Assembly: GCA_949130495.1 (NCBI GenBank)
Contig: OX422216.1
Span: 362,662,605-362,726,604 of the forward strand
Origin: Sambucus nigra
Lineage: Eukaryota > Streptophyta > Magnoliopsida > Dipsacales > Adoxaceae
Direction: 5' to 3'
DNA length: 64,000 nucleotides
The notes under the pieces are model-generated. The model was not told the DNA's origin, did not search any database, and saw nothing but the letters and a program-made list of their open reading frames with translations. Every line of letters starts with the position of its first letter. The first letter of the stretch is position 1. The position numbers and the translations under genes are program-made. Positions 1 to 11,910 of the stretch are shown here, in pieces.

Positions 1-82
1 TACAGTAGCTATTTTTACTAGAAGGAATGGTTAGGATAGGGGCAATGGTTAATTTTTCCTTTAAGGTAAAAAAGGGTTGTTC

Positions 83-860
83 TCATTCGGAGGTCCATAT
101 GAATCTAAAATCCTTTCGGGTTAACTTCATTAATGGTAGGGAAATTTGAGAAAATCCTTCCACAAAGCGTCGATAATATTCGATAAATCCTAAAAAGCTA
201 CGGAGTTTTGTGATGGTGGTAGGTTGAGGACATTCAAGTACTACTGTGGTTTTAGTTGGGTCTACTTGTATACCTATTTTAGTGACTACATGTCTATGGA
301 ACTTTTCATCTTTTATGAGGAAATCGCACTTACACTGTTTTGGGTAAAGATGATGTTTTTGAAGGGTTTCCAACACAATTCATACGTGCTCTTCGTGTTC
401 TGTCCTGGTCTTGGAATAAATTAATATGTCATCTATAAATGCAATCACAAACTGATCTAGGTAAGGTATAAATATTTTATGCATTAGGTCCATGAAAGAG
501 GCTGGGGAAACTGTTAAACAAAAAGACATGACTAAGAATTCAAAACTGCCATATCGTGTCTAAAAAGTGATTTTCACCATGTTTTCTTCCTTAACATGAA
601 GTTGGTGATTTCCCAATCTTAAATCAATCTTCTAAAATATCTTATACCCTCACAATTGGTCAAACAGATCATTTATCCTGGTTAGTGGATAATTATTCTT
701 GATAGTCAATTGGTTCCATTTTCGATAATCGATACATAACTGAAAATATCCATATTTCTTTGGTACGAATAAAAGTAGAGTACCCCAAGGTGATGTATTG
801 GGACATATAAATCTTTTATTTAGTAGGCCGTCCAATTGTGTTCGAATTTATCTCAATTTT
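83..860 (-). pseudogene. pol: Ty3/gypsy reverse transcriptase remnant
   Basis: The minus strand from about 835 to 650 encodes the fingers region (SPWG...FVPKK...[10 protein letters not shown]...[13 protein letters not shown]), typical of gypsy RT. The catalytic box reads [10 protein letters not shown], with FIDD encoded at 440-429. Positions 376-83 hold the thumb/connection part, ending in the conserved SFLGFIEYYRRF block and a K..F.W motif. Between these blocks (about 440-650) the frame is broken. The enzyme would copy element RNA into DNA inside virus-like particles, but this copy cannot make an intact protein. Identification as RT is secure; the lineage is not. Confidence 0.88.
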
Positions 861-961
861 AAAGAAGCCCTACGATAAGGGGGTGTTGAGATAACGGAGG
901 TATTTGGAAGAAAATTAATAACTTATTCAATTTCTCGAGGTGGGGGTATTTCATGTAAATC

Positions 962-1279
962 TTAGGGAAACACGTCTTTATAATTAGTCAAGATGTTAGA
1001 AAGGTAGGAGATTTCTTTTTCACTTATCCAAATAAGTAGATGTTGGTGTGGACATTGACCTTGGAAATGAAATGAAGTTTGATGGGGTGGTTTGAATGTC
1101 ACTGTCATCAAATGACAGTCGAGGTGAGCAAAGCTCGGGGCTAAAATGTCCATTCCTATTATTGAATTGAACTTCATTAAATTTAGGACTATTAAATCTA
1201 CGGTTAATATATTGCTTCCAAAATGTAAAGTCTGACGTTTAAAAATGCTATTGGTAATTGACATCTTTTTAGTTGGCAT
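962..1279 (-). pseudogene. pol: Ty3/gypsy protease C-terminal part and linker to RT
   Basis: The translation contains FNSIIGMDILA followed by a hydrophobic stretch and LDCHLMTVTF, the usual C-terminal signature of plant gypsy aspartic protease (normally F.VILGMDWL...IDC...TF). It ends with NILTNYKDVFP, the conserved segment just before RT. The active-site D(T/S)G block should lie upstream, around 1280-1360, and is not readable, so the protease is dead. The piece sits between the zinc knuckle (about 1640) and RT (about 850), as expected. Retroviral-type proteases of this family cut the Gag-Pol polyprotein. Confidence 0.75.
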
Positions 1280-1363
1280 TCCTATAGTAAAATGGTGATC
1301 TAATGGACTAGTGGATAATTACAGACAAGTCATACATGAATGACTAATGAAGGAATGTGTAGA

Positions 1364-2482
1364 TCATGAATCAAATATTATATGTCCAAAAACATTATAA
1401 AAAAAAAGATTACCATCGACCATATCGTGGTAATTTGGATTTTTTGCTGTGAGAAAAGACGAATTATGACCTTGATTCCTATAGGGTGGTTCTTTATTTC
1501 TTTCACAGTTATTTTGTTGCAGTGGATGGTTAGATTTATTATTTGGATTCTTGACAGGAGATTTAATAAAGTTGGGGGATTTAGGAGGAGACATGTGTAA
1601 AATAGGGCATTGGGTATAAGATGTCCTACTTGGTTGCATTCATGACAATGCATCAAAGGTCTACTATGATTACGTTGAATCTGACTAAATACTCAGCCAT
1701 CCTTGGGCTTGTTATAGGGATGATCTCACTGATTAGACTGGTTCCTAATAACATAGGGATTTTGGGAAAAAGTAGGGATTCGGGTTGTGTGAGTAAAGGC
1801 GGGGTGTTTTTCTATAAGGGAGTGTGCTTTGATCATTCGGTTAAACACTCAGACTTATAAAGGAATGACTTAGGATTTAATATTCTATCGTAAACCTTGT
1901 TCAAAATGCTTTCACCTTTTGGGTTCAATGTCAACGTATTCTTGAGCATATTGGGATAATTCAATTAACTTTAGTCATTTGTTGTAGTTGTAGGCTTAGG
2001 AAATTTATGGTCATTTGATCTCTTGCAGATTCAGAAAATTACTTGTTGAATAAGATTTCTTCAAACTTCTCCTAGGTTAGTTCATTCAAGTTTTGGGAAT
2101 GTAGAATAGACTACCATCAGAAATCTTCTTCTCCTTTGAATATATATGAAGACAAGCTTACCATATGTTCAGGGTTAATGTTAATCCCGTTAAGTACTTT
2201 AAGTGTTTGATGGATCCATCTTTTATCTTTGACTACGTCGAGCTTTCGAAAGAATGCTTGAGGTTTTTTACTCAGAATTTCCTAAAGGGCATTCATTCTT
2301 CGAGTCTCTTCTAATGGGTCATTATTAACGAGGGGTGGAGTCATATTTTTTTGTCGCTAGGTTAGTGTAGTTAATTCTTGAAGTCAACGTAAAATTCCTT
2401 TATTAATAGTAGTTGGATTATGAATTTGTGGAATAAATCTCTCCCCATGAGTTCCACTGGTGGTTGCTCGAGTATTAACCAT
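1364..2482 (-). pseudogene. gag: Ty3/gypsy gag remnant with zinc knuckle
   Basis: The ATG at 2482 opens MVNTRATTSGTHGER, a familiar start for plant gypsy gag proteins. Downstream, with several in-frame stops, the translation carries a retrotransposon-gag-like region (KRWIHQTLKVLNG..., then IFKGEEDF followed by a broken WW). Near 1656-1600 a CHECNQVGHL block is the first half of a CCHC zinc knuckle; the last Cys is lost. Gag forms the virus-like particle and packages RNA. At least five stops and frame changes make this copy non-functional. Confidence 0.75.
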
Positions 2483-3360
2483 CCTATATAAAAAATGTAT
2501 CAAGATATAAATAGCAACACACTTGTTATATTATATCATACTAGGTTACATAGTATTACACATGCAAAAAGATAAATAATATTACCTAGTCGTTAAACCT
2601 ATTTTACAACAAAAAAAATGCTTAAATAGTACAAAATAACTATTTGTTTAAACTATTCCAGTCATTCGGGAATATGGGTTTTGTCTACTTTCACCCGCAT
2701 TCCTATAGTTTTTAATTTATTTACGGTCATATTCCAATGATAGTTTTTAAGCCATTTGAGGAACCATTCGGTCAAACTCGAGATCGAGGTAATCTTCAGA
2801 TGGATGTGAATAAATTGGGTAAGTATTGGTATTCGTGGACGTAATGATAGTAGTAGTCAGAGAAAGAGAACCATAGTCAATTGGCGAGTCAAGGGGAGTA
2901 AGTTTAACTTCATTAGGTGGTAATACATCCCATGCAAGATGAATTGGAGTTGCGATTTAATCCAGACTATCCATATGTTAGTTACTTGAATATGAATAAA
3001 TGAATTTTTTGACTTTTTAGATATTTCATACATGTTGGGAGCTTCGATGATATTTTCTTCATACTATTTATTTGTCATCATTTGTACATCATTTATAATA
3101 TGGCTAGTATTGAATGAAATTTGAAGATTTTTATAAAAAAATTTAAGCGTGGAGTATAATACGCATTAGGGACAAGCTCTAAAATGTGTCCATACAATAA
3201 TAGGAACATTTTCAACACTGCCCATGCCTATTGGCATGGATAGAACCGTCCTTAAAATGTGGCATCAATATAAAAATTTATTGATAATTTTCCTTCCAAA
3301 CTTAAAGGGATAGTGACAACCTTTCTAAATAATGTTATCTGGATGCCACTGGGCACTCTC
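2483..3360. other. Unassigned AT-rich sequence upstream of the gypsy gag
   Basis: By position this should be the leader and 5' LTR of the minus-strand gypsy fragment. No complement of TGGTATCAGAGC or other primer-binding site, no clear TG...CA boundary and no coding region were found, so its nature is inferred only from location. Confidence 0.3.
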
Positions 3361-4010
3361 GGGCCCCAATGAACTTTGGTCAACTCCCTTGATTGAGCAA
3401 GGCTCTATGAATTTTTAAAAGGCTCTAAATCCCCTTTTTAACGGTCCATCCCGTGCATGAATCGGCCTCACGGTTAGGACGAACCACCCATTTTACTCTG
3501 AGTATTAATTTGGAGGCCACCAAGGACCCCAGAGACCCGTTTGACTCTGGTCAACTCTCCAGCTTTAGCAAGACTCAATGAATCTTCAAAGGGATCTGAA
3601 TCACCTTTCTAACAGTTTCCCTCGTGTATGAATCGGCCTCATGGCTCGAACGAATGATCCGTTTTACTTCGAAGGGCCATCGGATATTTTTGGACTTTAT
3701 TTGAGCTTGGTCAAATCTTCGAACCCAGTGAATCTCGGTGAAATCTCTAAGGGAACCAAATTACTTTTCCAATGGTTCACCCCATCCATGAATCGGCCTT
3801 TCGATTAGGATGAATGATTCGTTTCCTTAAAAAAAAACTCTTATCTAAGAGACCATCGTGTACTTTTAAGCCCCGTTTGACTTTGGTCAAATCTTGGAAC
3901 TGGTAATGTCTCAATGGATTCTTAAAGGGCTCTAAATTTATTTTACAATGATCTTCCTCGTGAGTGATTTGGACTAATGTTTTGCATTTTATGACCATTT
4001 TTCTAAAATA
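3361..4010. repeat. Four diverged tandem units of about 160-176 bp
   Basis: Four copies can be aligned by eye. Each starts near TTTGA(C/G)(T/C)(T/C)TGGTCAA (GGTCAA at 3378, 3549, 3709 and 3885), continues through AATGAATCTTNAAAGG-like text, and includes TGAATCGGCC(T/C)(C/T) in the first three copies (about 3460, 3630, 3790). Spacings are 171, 160 and 176 bp. Copies differ strongly, so the array is old. It could be a decayed satellite fragment or LTR subrepeats of the neighbouring gypsy element. Confidence 0.7.
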
Positions 4011-4740
4011 TCCATTCTGAACTGCCTAGAAGCACCCCAGGCACCCTACATATCGATAAGGTGTACTTTTCCTTATCCAATAAGGCAGTCCTTAAACCAA
4101 TAGGCAGGCCAAGTAATCTGTCGATCATTACCCCTCCTTGGCCCTGGGTCATGACCTCTCCCTACTACAAGACCTAAGACCCCTCTTAAAAAAATATAAG
4201 AATATTCTCCTTGTAATCAGAGACTTTTCCTTTTCGAAAAAGCCTAGTCACTTTCCTAACCTCCTTACCTCACTTGGTAATTCACCTCACATGTCTACAT
4301 CATTTCCATACCACTTCAAAATAAGCACACTTTCATTCTAAATTCAACAACAATTGTCCATAAGGAGGTCTATTTCTTAACCCTTTTCTCTAGTTTATCC
4401 ATTTTAGTGTTATTCATATTATTTCTATTTTGTGCTTTTATTTCATTGTCTCACATCCACTAATCTTTGCTCTACCTTAGTAGTATTTCACTTAATGTAT
4501 TTTCATAAACAAATAAAAAAAAGAGTGTTTATTCGCAAAATCCAAAAGCGGGATTTCCATTCTTAGATTTTCTCTCTTAAAACACATTTTCTTCACATAC
4601 ACATAAGAGAAGTCCCACATTTAGATTAATGGGTTCAACCCCACACCTATGATATGTTTGAACTACATGTACTTTAATGTCCTTGGATATGTAGGCGTCT
4701 TGGGCCAATCCCGAGATTTGAGAATGTTAAATGATTATGA
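4011..4740. other. No recognisable feature; presumed 5' part of the old copia element
   Basis: This stretch lies just upstream of copia integrase sequence and ought to hold its LTR, gag and protease, but no zinc knuckle, protease motif or primer site can be read. A segment at about 4608-4680 (agtcccacat...gttcaacccc) resembles copia LTR sequence only weakly. Confidence 0.25.
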
Positions 4741-5459
4741 CACCTTTCATAACCAAAGAGTATAGAGCTTAAAATGTGTTAAAAATTAGTTCATTTTAAT
4801 TTGGATGGTCCTATAACTATCCTCATAAATGGTGGTTATGATTACTTTATTACTTTCATTGATGATTACTCATGTTATAAATATGTTTACCTTATGCACC
4901 ACAAGCCTGAAGACTTCAATATGTTCAAAATATTTGGGTTAAGGTGGAGTGTGGGCATCATAAACTAATACAAGCTTTATGATATAATCATGAGGGTGAG
5001 TACCTCTTCAAAGTGTTTAATATTCATTTATCGGAGGTCGAAATTACGTCATAGTTCTCTGGATTGAGCACTCAATAACAAAATGGGGTAGTGGAAAGAA
5101 GGAACATGACTCTTTCGAACATGGTTTGATTTATATATGTATATATATACTTGGATTTGCTATATTCGTTTGGGACTATGTATGAGAGACAACTTCTTTA
5201 ATTAAAAAAATTTCTTTTAAGTCAATCTCAACGACTTCTTAGGCATTTTGGACTGAGCGCATATTTAGTCTATGGCATGTTTGTATTTTGGGTTGTCTAA
5301 CACACGTAATGAGGAATGAGACGAGGATGTTGGAATTAAGGAAAACAATATATATCTTTGTATGTTACCTAAATAGAACCAAATGTGTCTTATTTTACAA
5401 TCCTAATGATAGAGGGTTATTATAAGTACTAATTGCCAGTATTCAGAGGAAGATTGTTG
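4741..5459 (+). pseudogene. pol: Ty1/copia integrase, piece 1 of a split copia element
   Basis: In broken frames this encodes LVHFNLDGP, then from 4831 GGYDYFITFIDDYS, the block around the first catalytic Asp of copia integrases, followed by YVYLMHHKPEDF. Near 5080 QNGVVERRNMTL is the block with the catalytic Glu, and about 5300-5440 matches the integrase C-terminal region (FYNP...). The reading stops at the left end of the Tekay element at 5460. The same element resumes inside RT at 14533. Stops and small indels are frequent. Copia integrase inserts element cDNA into the chromosome; this copy is dead. Confidence 0.85.
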
Positions 5460-7800
5460 TGACAACCCGGATATAATTATTATAAATTATATTTAAATCT
5501 TGCTTAAAGTATCTGATATGAATAATGTGTTATTATTATACCTAATGTTAATTGATTATGTTTAGTCTAATCATACTTTCATAAATCATGAAATGTCGAA
5601 TTATTTACAAACACAAAATTTTGTTATTTTCGGTAGAAATGCTCCTGTTAGAGACTAGTTTTAGCCCTTATAATGTAACAATTAACTCCAGGTAAAAAAC
5701 TAGATAGTTGTAGATATATGAGATAGGTTTGTGAAACAACAACCGGATCATCAAACGGATGTTCGAGTAAGGAGTTATACCGAATTTACGAACGAAGGGC
5801 AAATCTGTACATTCCCTTTAAGTGGTGATTTTGTCTTTTACTAAACCAAATGTTTTAATTTGATTGGTTGGCATGGGAGGCAGCCCAAGCCGACTTAAAA
5901 CTCGTCTTCTAACCTATTTCTTCAGAAAATTTAAGCCTAGGTTCAGTTTGAAGGGTTTTTATGCTTGAGGAAAGAGAAAGTAGAAGTTAAGGAAGAAAGG
6001 GTTACATTAAAAGCTAGGAAAACTTCCAACAAGATTCTTAAGGTGTTTCCAAGGTAAAATTATGTGTTAATATTGTTTTAATCTTTTATTATACTTATTT
6101 CAAAGTATATAAATCATAAATTATTGATTAAAATTCCATTATCCTTTATGATAATATGTATTGGATCATATGTGAGATAAGTAGTGTTTATATGTCATAT
6201 TTCTTTGCATTGAAACCCCTTGTATTCAAACTTGAATATATTTTTGTGTGCTTACTATAATTGAGAAATTCCAATTGAATATGAAAGTAGACTGATATAT
6301 TCCTATCATATCCGAAAATTAGAATTTATCTCCTTGTGGTTAGATCTTAATGATGATTTCAAGTTGGTACATAGTTACTGTTTGTATATTTCATTTCGGT
6401 ATGCCCTGAGTTTAGTCAAGCTTTTGACATAGCAAATGAAGTCAAAAAATTATGAAACCTTAATTATGTACTATTAATATGTTTATTGAAAATGGGTTGA
6501 AAATCATAGAAAGTTATGCTGGAGAAAAATTATGGAAATTTCTGGAAGTTGAAGGAATAATAGAGGAGCTTGTAGGGCAAATTTCTTGTATTGTAAAGAA
6601 ACGGTCATAACTTTCTCTTGGAAGCTTGAAAAATTACACCGTCACTTGTACTGGAAATTATATTCATATATGTTTTCATATTGATAAGGTTGGACACCTG
6701 TATTTATACAATTTATGAATATAGGATGGTTGAGTATAGAGGACAATAAATTGAGGCCATGTAGGATAACCCATAAAAGAATATTGTTATATCCTCTTTC
6801 CAAAGAGTATTTTGAGCACTTGTTTCATGTGTGTATACATTGAGAAGAATGATTTCATATTTAATTGGATTTATTTATAAATTCCTTATGAGGTATTTCC
6901 TACGGTTGAATGTCCATAACTTTATCAACATCTATACCATTTCTTTGCCTTTACTCTTGTTTCATGGAATGTGACTTAAGTGGAAGTATATTATTGTTAT
7001 ATAGTCATTGAAAGTTACATAATTATTTTAGGATAATACTTATGATTGAGATTCAGTACTAATTTAGTTGGATTGACAGGTGTAAGGTCTAATCAACCCA
7101 ATTCAGCTCCACCCGAAGGAAACGTGAATACATAGTTGTCAACCAAGGTGAGTGTACTCACTGGAAAGAGATATTTGTATCGTGTTATTGATATGATCAG
7201 AATATAATGGATATAAAGTTGTTCATTTAGGTTTACCAAAATGGGAGGTTACTCCCCGACCTGGAATGGGGGAGATTTGTCTATTAATGACAAGGGGTTA
7301 CTCCTCGACCTGGAATGGGGGAGAATTATTTATTTAGATAGGATATGTGAATCATGATTCAGAGAAGTTGGTCATTCATTATGAATGAGATGGATAAGTT
7401 AATACATAATTATATGGACATGATTTATTGCATTTAAATTCTTGCAATAGTATAGTAGTGATGCATTCATTGGGCTGTTTTGCTCATGGTTCCTATGTTA
7501 ACATTTTTTTCAGGTAACGCTGTGTCACTGCCAAATCTAGGAGGTCGGGTTGGGTTAGCCAGGAACGGGAGAAACAAAGACTTGATTTAATGTAAATGAT
7601 GTAATTAAGTTAACTTATCCTTCAATAAAGTTTTTATGGGCATGACTACTCTGGTGTTAAAAAAATGTTTTTAGTTATATGGATTCATAATGATGACTCT
7701 GAAATTAAAAACACGTGTTTACGGTTTGGTTAAAGTAATTATGGGTTGAATCCCTTTGACTTTCAAACTTAATTATATGGAACTGGGTTGGGGTGTGTCA
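5460..7800 (+). repeat. 5' LTR of the Tekay/Del element (2341 bp)
   Basis: It begins TGACAACCCGG at 5460 and ends GGGGTGTGTCA at 7800, five bases before the primer-binding site. Bases 5460-7301 align with 12681-14532 with few differences by eye. It contains a short direct repeat (GGTTACTCC-CGACCTGGAATGGGGGAGA, copies near 7246 and 7295). The inner repeat is where the other LTR breaks off. Confidence 0.9.
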
Positions 7801-7805
7801 GCTTT

Positions 7806-7818
7806 TGGTATCAGAGCC
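7806..7818 (+). promoter_or_regulatory. Primer-binding site, initiator-Met tRNA type
   Basis: TGGTATCAGAGCC lies five bases after the 5' LTR end. This is the common plant LTR-retrotransposon primer site complementary to the 3' end of initiator methionine tRNA; it would prime minus-strand cDNA synthesis. Confidence 0.92.
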
Positions 7819-7964
7819 TAGGTTTTAGAGGTTCTGGAGTTATAAGAGTTTAGATTTGGTAGTGAATGTTAGAAATATATTTTGTCTGATACTAACAATT
7901 ATGTTAGGAAGGATATGTATGTATGTATGTTGTTAAATCTTTGATTCATTTCAGATATAAAACA

Positions 7965-8684
7965 ATGGAACGAGGTAATGTAAATTTAAGAATAGAAGAT
8001 GGGGCTTCAAATATTCCAGTAGAAGCGGAGGTTGAGCAACCTGTTCAAGTAAATGTGGAACCCGAGCTAGAACAACTAACAAATATGGAAAAAATGGCAC
8101 GTTCTATGAATTTTATGGAAGATCTGCAAGCTAGGTTTATGGCTTAGATGGAAGAACAACAAGCCAAGAAACTAGAGGCACAAGATTTGGCTAGAGCTGA
8201 GGAGGTGATACACCAGGAAGAAAGGATTACTTCACCTGAGAAATTTATTAAAATGAATTCACCCTCATTTGAAGGAGCAATTGATCCAGCAGAGGAGAAA
8301 GTATGGGTTAAAAAGATTGAACTTATTTTTGGAGTAATGAGAATGCCTGAATATATACGAGTGACCTTGGCAACGTATATGCTGAAAGGAGAAGCTAAAT
8401 ATTGGTGGGATGCCACAAAACATTTGTTGATTACTCTAGGAGGCAGGAATGTGATCTCATGGGATGCTTTTGTTAAAGCCTTGTATGACAAGTATTTCAC
8501 CCCATTGTATCAAAAACAAAAGGATAAGGAATATTTCATGTTGAATCAGGGAAACATGAAAGTTAGAGAATACGAAGGTAAGTTTACAGCCTTATCTCGG
8601 TTTTCTTCGAGGTTTATACAAAATGAGGAAGATATGTGGGACCGATTTCTCGATGGACTAGAGTTAGTTATTAATTCAAGGTAG
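7965..8684 (+). pseudogene. gag: Tekay/Del gag, capsid part, with amber stop
   Basis: The start at 7965 (MERGNVNLR) follows a 146-base leader after the primer site. The first 60 codons are acidic and end at an in-frame TAG (8145-8147). The same frame continues with MEEQQAKK, then the retrotransposon-gag capsid domain: PSFEGAIDPAEEKVWVKKIE, then LATYMLKGEAKYWWD and a helical stretch ending at a second stop (8682-8684). The motif order and WW dipeptide are standard for plant chromovirus gag. Gag assembles the cytoplasmic virus-like particle. Only two stops break this half, so it decayed less than its surroundings. Confidence 0.88.
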
Positions 8685-9154
8685 TCGGCTGAAGAGATTG
8701 TTAACTATTAAGCCTTGGTGAATAAAGAGATTCTAGTAGAAAAGGATGTGAATGAAGCAAGAGGAAAATGAGAACAAAGAACAAAGAGAAGTAGATTCGA
8801 TTCAAACTATCAAAAGGGAAGTGATACCGAATATTTAAGGTTTGGAGGGCAGAAATTCCAACATGGTAGAGGTGGTGAATCTAGTGGCGGAAGAGGTTCA
8901 GGGAATTCAACTCAAGGGAATCCAAATACTTTTTTTTTTGTGGGACATCGGGTCATATAAAGAGAAATTGCCCAAAGTTACTGAATATAGAATGTTTTAA
9001 CTATCACCAGAAGGGTCATCTGAGAATGAATTGTCCTATGTTAGCCAGAACAATTTCAGTTAGTAGTGTGGTGCCTCATAAAGGATCCTATCCAGGGAAT
9101 GCAACCAAGGGAATAGGAATATAACAAGCAACTGGATCGAGGGTATGAGGAAGA
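8685..9154 (+). pseudogene. gag: Tekay/Del gag C-terminus with two decayed zinc knuckles
   Basis: In the frames following the gag stop there are basic segments and then, around 8940-9030, two adjacent CCHC-type blocks: CGTSGHIKRNC, and CFNYHQKGHLRMNC in which the second Cys has become Tyr. A homopolymer run of T at about 8930 marks a likely frameshift. Nucleocapsid knuckles bind element RNA for packaging. The position between capsid and protease is canonical. Confidence 0.72.
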
Positions 9155-9841
9155 GTGTTCGCGATGACGCTGCAAGATTCTCATGCTACACCAGAAGGGG
9201 TTACAGGTAAACTCTCTATTGCAAATAAAGATTTATATGCACTCATTGATCCTGGATCTATGCATTCATTCGTAGCATTACATATTATTTCATATTTGGG
9301 TAGACAATGTTCATTTCTCAATTGTGCCTTATATATTTCTACCCCAATGTAAAGTGTAATTCTCGTTGAGCATGTTTATAAAGATTGTGTCTTACGAATG
9401 GGAGAACGAGATTTATATGTTGATTTGATACCATTGGCCAATTGGGATTTTGATATTACATTGGGGATGGATTCGATATCATCGTATCATGCTTCCATTG
9501 ACTGTTTTCGAAAAGAAGTTACATTTCATCTACCTAGTGAACTGGAGTTCCAGTTTATAGGAGAAAGGAATTTTGTCCCTAATTGTATTATCTCAGCAAT
9601 TAAGAGCATAAAGTTATTGAGTAAGGGTTGTATAGGGTATTTAGTATATGTGGTTGATGTTAGCAAGGAAGAACTTAAAGTTGAAGATATACCAATGGTT
9701 AGAGAATTTTTTGATGTGTTCCCAAAGGAATTGCCAGGGTTGCCACCCAATAGGGAAGTAGAGTTTTACATTAAATTAATTCCAGGTACTGGTCCAATTT
9801 CCCTTGTTCCGTATAGAATGGCACTGACAAAGTTGAAATAA
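9155..9841 (+). pseudogene. pol: Tekay/Del protease and linker to RT
   Basis: The first part reads LYALIDPGSMHSFVA, the plant gypsy aspartic protease active-site block with DPGS in place of DTGA/S, followed by a break near 9350. The second part (from 9398) has WDFDITLGMDSISSYHASIDC...VTFHLP, the C-terminal protease signature, and then FFDVFPKELPGLPPNREVEF, the conserved lead-in to RT. The stop at 9839-9841 interrupts the join to RT. Together these give a full-length but split protease domain. Confidence 0.85.
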
Positions 9842-10527
9842 TTAAAAGTGCAATTACAAGATCCGATAAGCAGCGGTTTCCTTTGGCCTAGTGTTTCTCC
9901 ATGGGGAGCCCAAGTCTTATTTGTGAAAAAGAAAGACGGGACTATGCAATTATGTATTGATTATCAGCAATTCAATAAGGTGAACATTAGAAAAAAGTAC
10001 CCTCTACCCCGTATCGATGGTTTGTTTGACCAATTACAGGGGGCCACAGTATTTTCGAAGATTGATTTGAGATCGGGTTACCACCAATTGAATGTAAAGG
10101 ACAATGATATTTCCAAAACAGCTTTTCGAACTCGATATGGGAACTATGAGTTTTGGGGAATGCCATTTGGATTGACTAATGCTCTAGAAGTTTTTGTGGA
10201 CTTAATGAACCGGGTACTCCACCCTTTAATTGATTCATTTGTGTTTGTATTCATAGATGATTTGTTGATTTACTCGCGTAGCATGGAGGAACATGAGAAA
10301 CATTTGAGACTTGTATTGCAGATTTTGAGAGAGAAGAAATTATTTGCAAAATTCAGCAAGTACGAGTTTTGGTTGAATGAAATTGTGTTTTTAGGGCATG
10401 ATGTCTCAGGAAATGGGATATATGTTGATCCAAAGAAGGTGGAAGAAATTTTTGAATGGTAGAGTCCTAAGAATGTGACAAAAATTAGGAGTTTCCTAGG
10501 ATTGGCAGGTTACTATCGTAGATTCTG
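9842..10527 (+). pseudogene. pol: Tekay/Del reverse transcriptase, truncated before RNase H
   Basis: A nearly uninterrupted [65 protein letters not shown], then FIDDLLIYS with FIDD encoded at 10250-10261. A stop at 10460-10462 replaces the Gln of the usual EW.SP block, after which IRSFLGLAGYYRRF is readable to about 10527. There the element ends abruptly; RNase H and the integrase core are absent. The catalytic Asp residues are present, so loss of function comes from the stop and truncation. Confidence 0.92.
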
Positions 10528-10547
10528 ATAAACCCAAAGGAACGCGG
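10528..10547. other. Short filler between gypsy RT and Sirevirus LTR
   Basis: Twenty bases (start TGATAAACCC) that match neither the expected gypsy continuation after GYYRRF nor the second Sirevirus LTR in this window, which becomes alignable only from TGTG(T/G)(A/G)AT. They look like filler at a repaired break or leftover flanking DNA. Confidence 0.4.
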
Positions 10548-11585
10548 TGTGTGATATCGATTTCAAAATATTTTGCAAGTTTCTAATTAAACCTTATTTA
10601 ATTAGAGTCTATTTTTAAACAACCTAAAATTAGCCCCAAACCATTCTACTACGTGTGTGAGTGTGTCAATCCATAAATAAATAAAGCATGCGACACAAGT
10701 TTGAGAAAAAATCCCCAAAGGCAAAAACCTTTTTATTTCTAGAACTCTGAAAAGTTTACAAGACTATTGACTTACATACAATCTTGATTTCGCCCATAAG
10801 AGTAACGCACGGTGTCTTCGACAAACCTCCAAAGCAACAGCTAGAAGCAAAACAGCAATGGTTCACATGCAGCTATACCATAAGGACTACAATCCTAGAC
10901 ACGCAGTCTTCTCGATATAGGTTATCCTCCCCATAAGCGTAAACAACATCAAAGTGTCTTCTTCAAACACCAAGACAATTCACTAAAGCATATTAGGAGT
11001 TTTGTGAATTGAAAAACAAAAAAGGATTAAACCCTAAAAGGAAGAAGCCAAAAGAATTCTTCTTTCGCAGTTTTTTTTGTTCTGGAAAACGCTGGGACTT
11101 CTTAACAAAACGAAACCACAGAATGAGTTTTTATAAAAAAAATCGCACCGCCTCAAAAACCGAGCTCGTTCGAACGAGATAAGGGTCTCACGCGAATGAA
11201 GGATAGATGTCATTCGAACGACATCGCGCGACATGCACATGTCGCTTGAACGACAGTTCTAAGTCGTTTGAACGACTATTAAATAAAAAATATTATTTTA
11301 ATCTCTGCTACAACACTTAGAAAAAATACCCATTCTCAAATTTTGATGAAAAAGTCTGCTCCGACACTTAGAAAATATTTTGTAAAAATATCCCAAAAGC
11401 TCTAAGTGGAAAGTTAAGGTATTTAAAGCATAACCTTACCAAAGTAAACTTCGCGGAGTCTTTTTGATGAAGAACTTAATTCATTCGGATTCTTTTTTAT
11501 GTAGATGTCTCTTGAATGCTCTTCGACAGTGTAGGGGTACATGACATACAAATTGATAACGGACTTATAAAAATATGTCCTTACA
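10548..11585 (-). repeat. Sirevirus 3' LTR, copy A (about 1.04 kb)
   Basis: The boundary at 11585 is set by TGTAAGGACA on the minus strand directly after a purine tract. The far end at about 10548 is set by loss of similarity to copy B. Four 14-base palindromic motifs of the form (G/C)TC-(G/A)TT(C/T)GAACGA(C/G), or a close variant, lie at 11165-11178, 11209-11222, 11241-11254 and 11263-11276. Confidence 0.78.
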
Positions 11586-11910
11586 AATCTCCCCCTATGT
11601 CTATCCCGGTACATACATAAAAAATACGAATTATCAAAAACCAAAATACCTATACAAATCTAACCTCCCATGAATAAATTTGCAAGATCTCAAACTGTTC
11701 TTCAAAAACGTCTTCTTCAAATCTCAAAGATTTTCTCATCAGGGTGTGCAACATCATGATTTTTAATCTTTGTACCTATACACATGAGATAAAGCAAATA
11801 CCTTCGTGATGCATCGAGTTTGAAACAACATAAGAATAAACCATTAATAAATCAAATCTCCCCCATAATGCAAAAACTCCCCCATAACATGATAATTCTT
11901 TCCCCCCTTT
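11586..11910 (-). promoter_or_regulatory. Multiple polypurine tracts upstream of Sirevirus 3' LTR
   Basis: On the minus strand the tract next to the LTR reads CATAGGGGGAGATT (11586-11597). Further purine runs of the ATGGGGGAG type lie at 11858-11866 and 11877-11885, and a G-run at 11901-11907. Repeated PPT-like tracts before the 3' LTR are a reported hallmark of Sireviruses, and the same arrangement occurs at 60766-61085. Confidence 0.75.

Larger units (their letters stand above)
1..2482 (-). mobile_element. Degraded Ty3/gypsy retrotransposon, gag to RT, cut by window start
   Basis: Reading the minus strand from 2482 downwards gives gag, a zinc knuckle, a protease remnant and reverse transcriptase in the order normal for Ty3/gypsy elements; the RNase H and integrase would lie left of the window. 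Many stops and frame changes make this an old, inactive copy. The gag start (MVNTRATTSGTHGER) and the FIDD polymerase motif support chromovirus-like gypsy, but the lineage is not firmly assigned. No LTR or primer-binding site was recognised upstream of the gag start. Confidence 0.85.

Noticed and set aside
7806..7818. tRNA-Met gene fragment
   Set aside because: Only the primer-site complement is present next to an LTR, with no cloverleaf.
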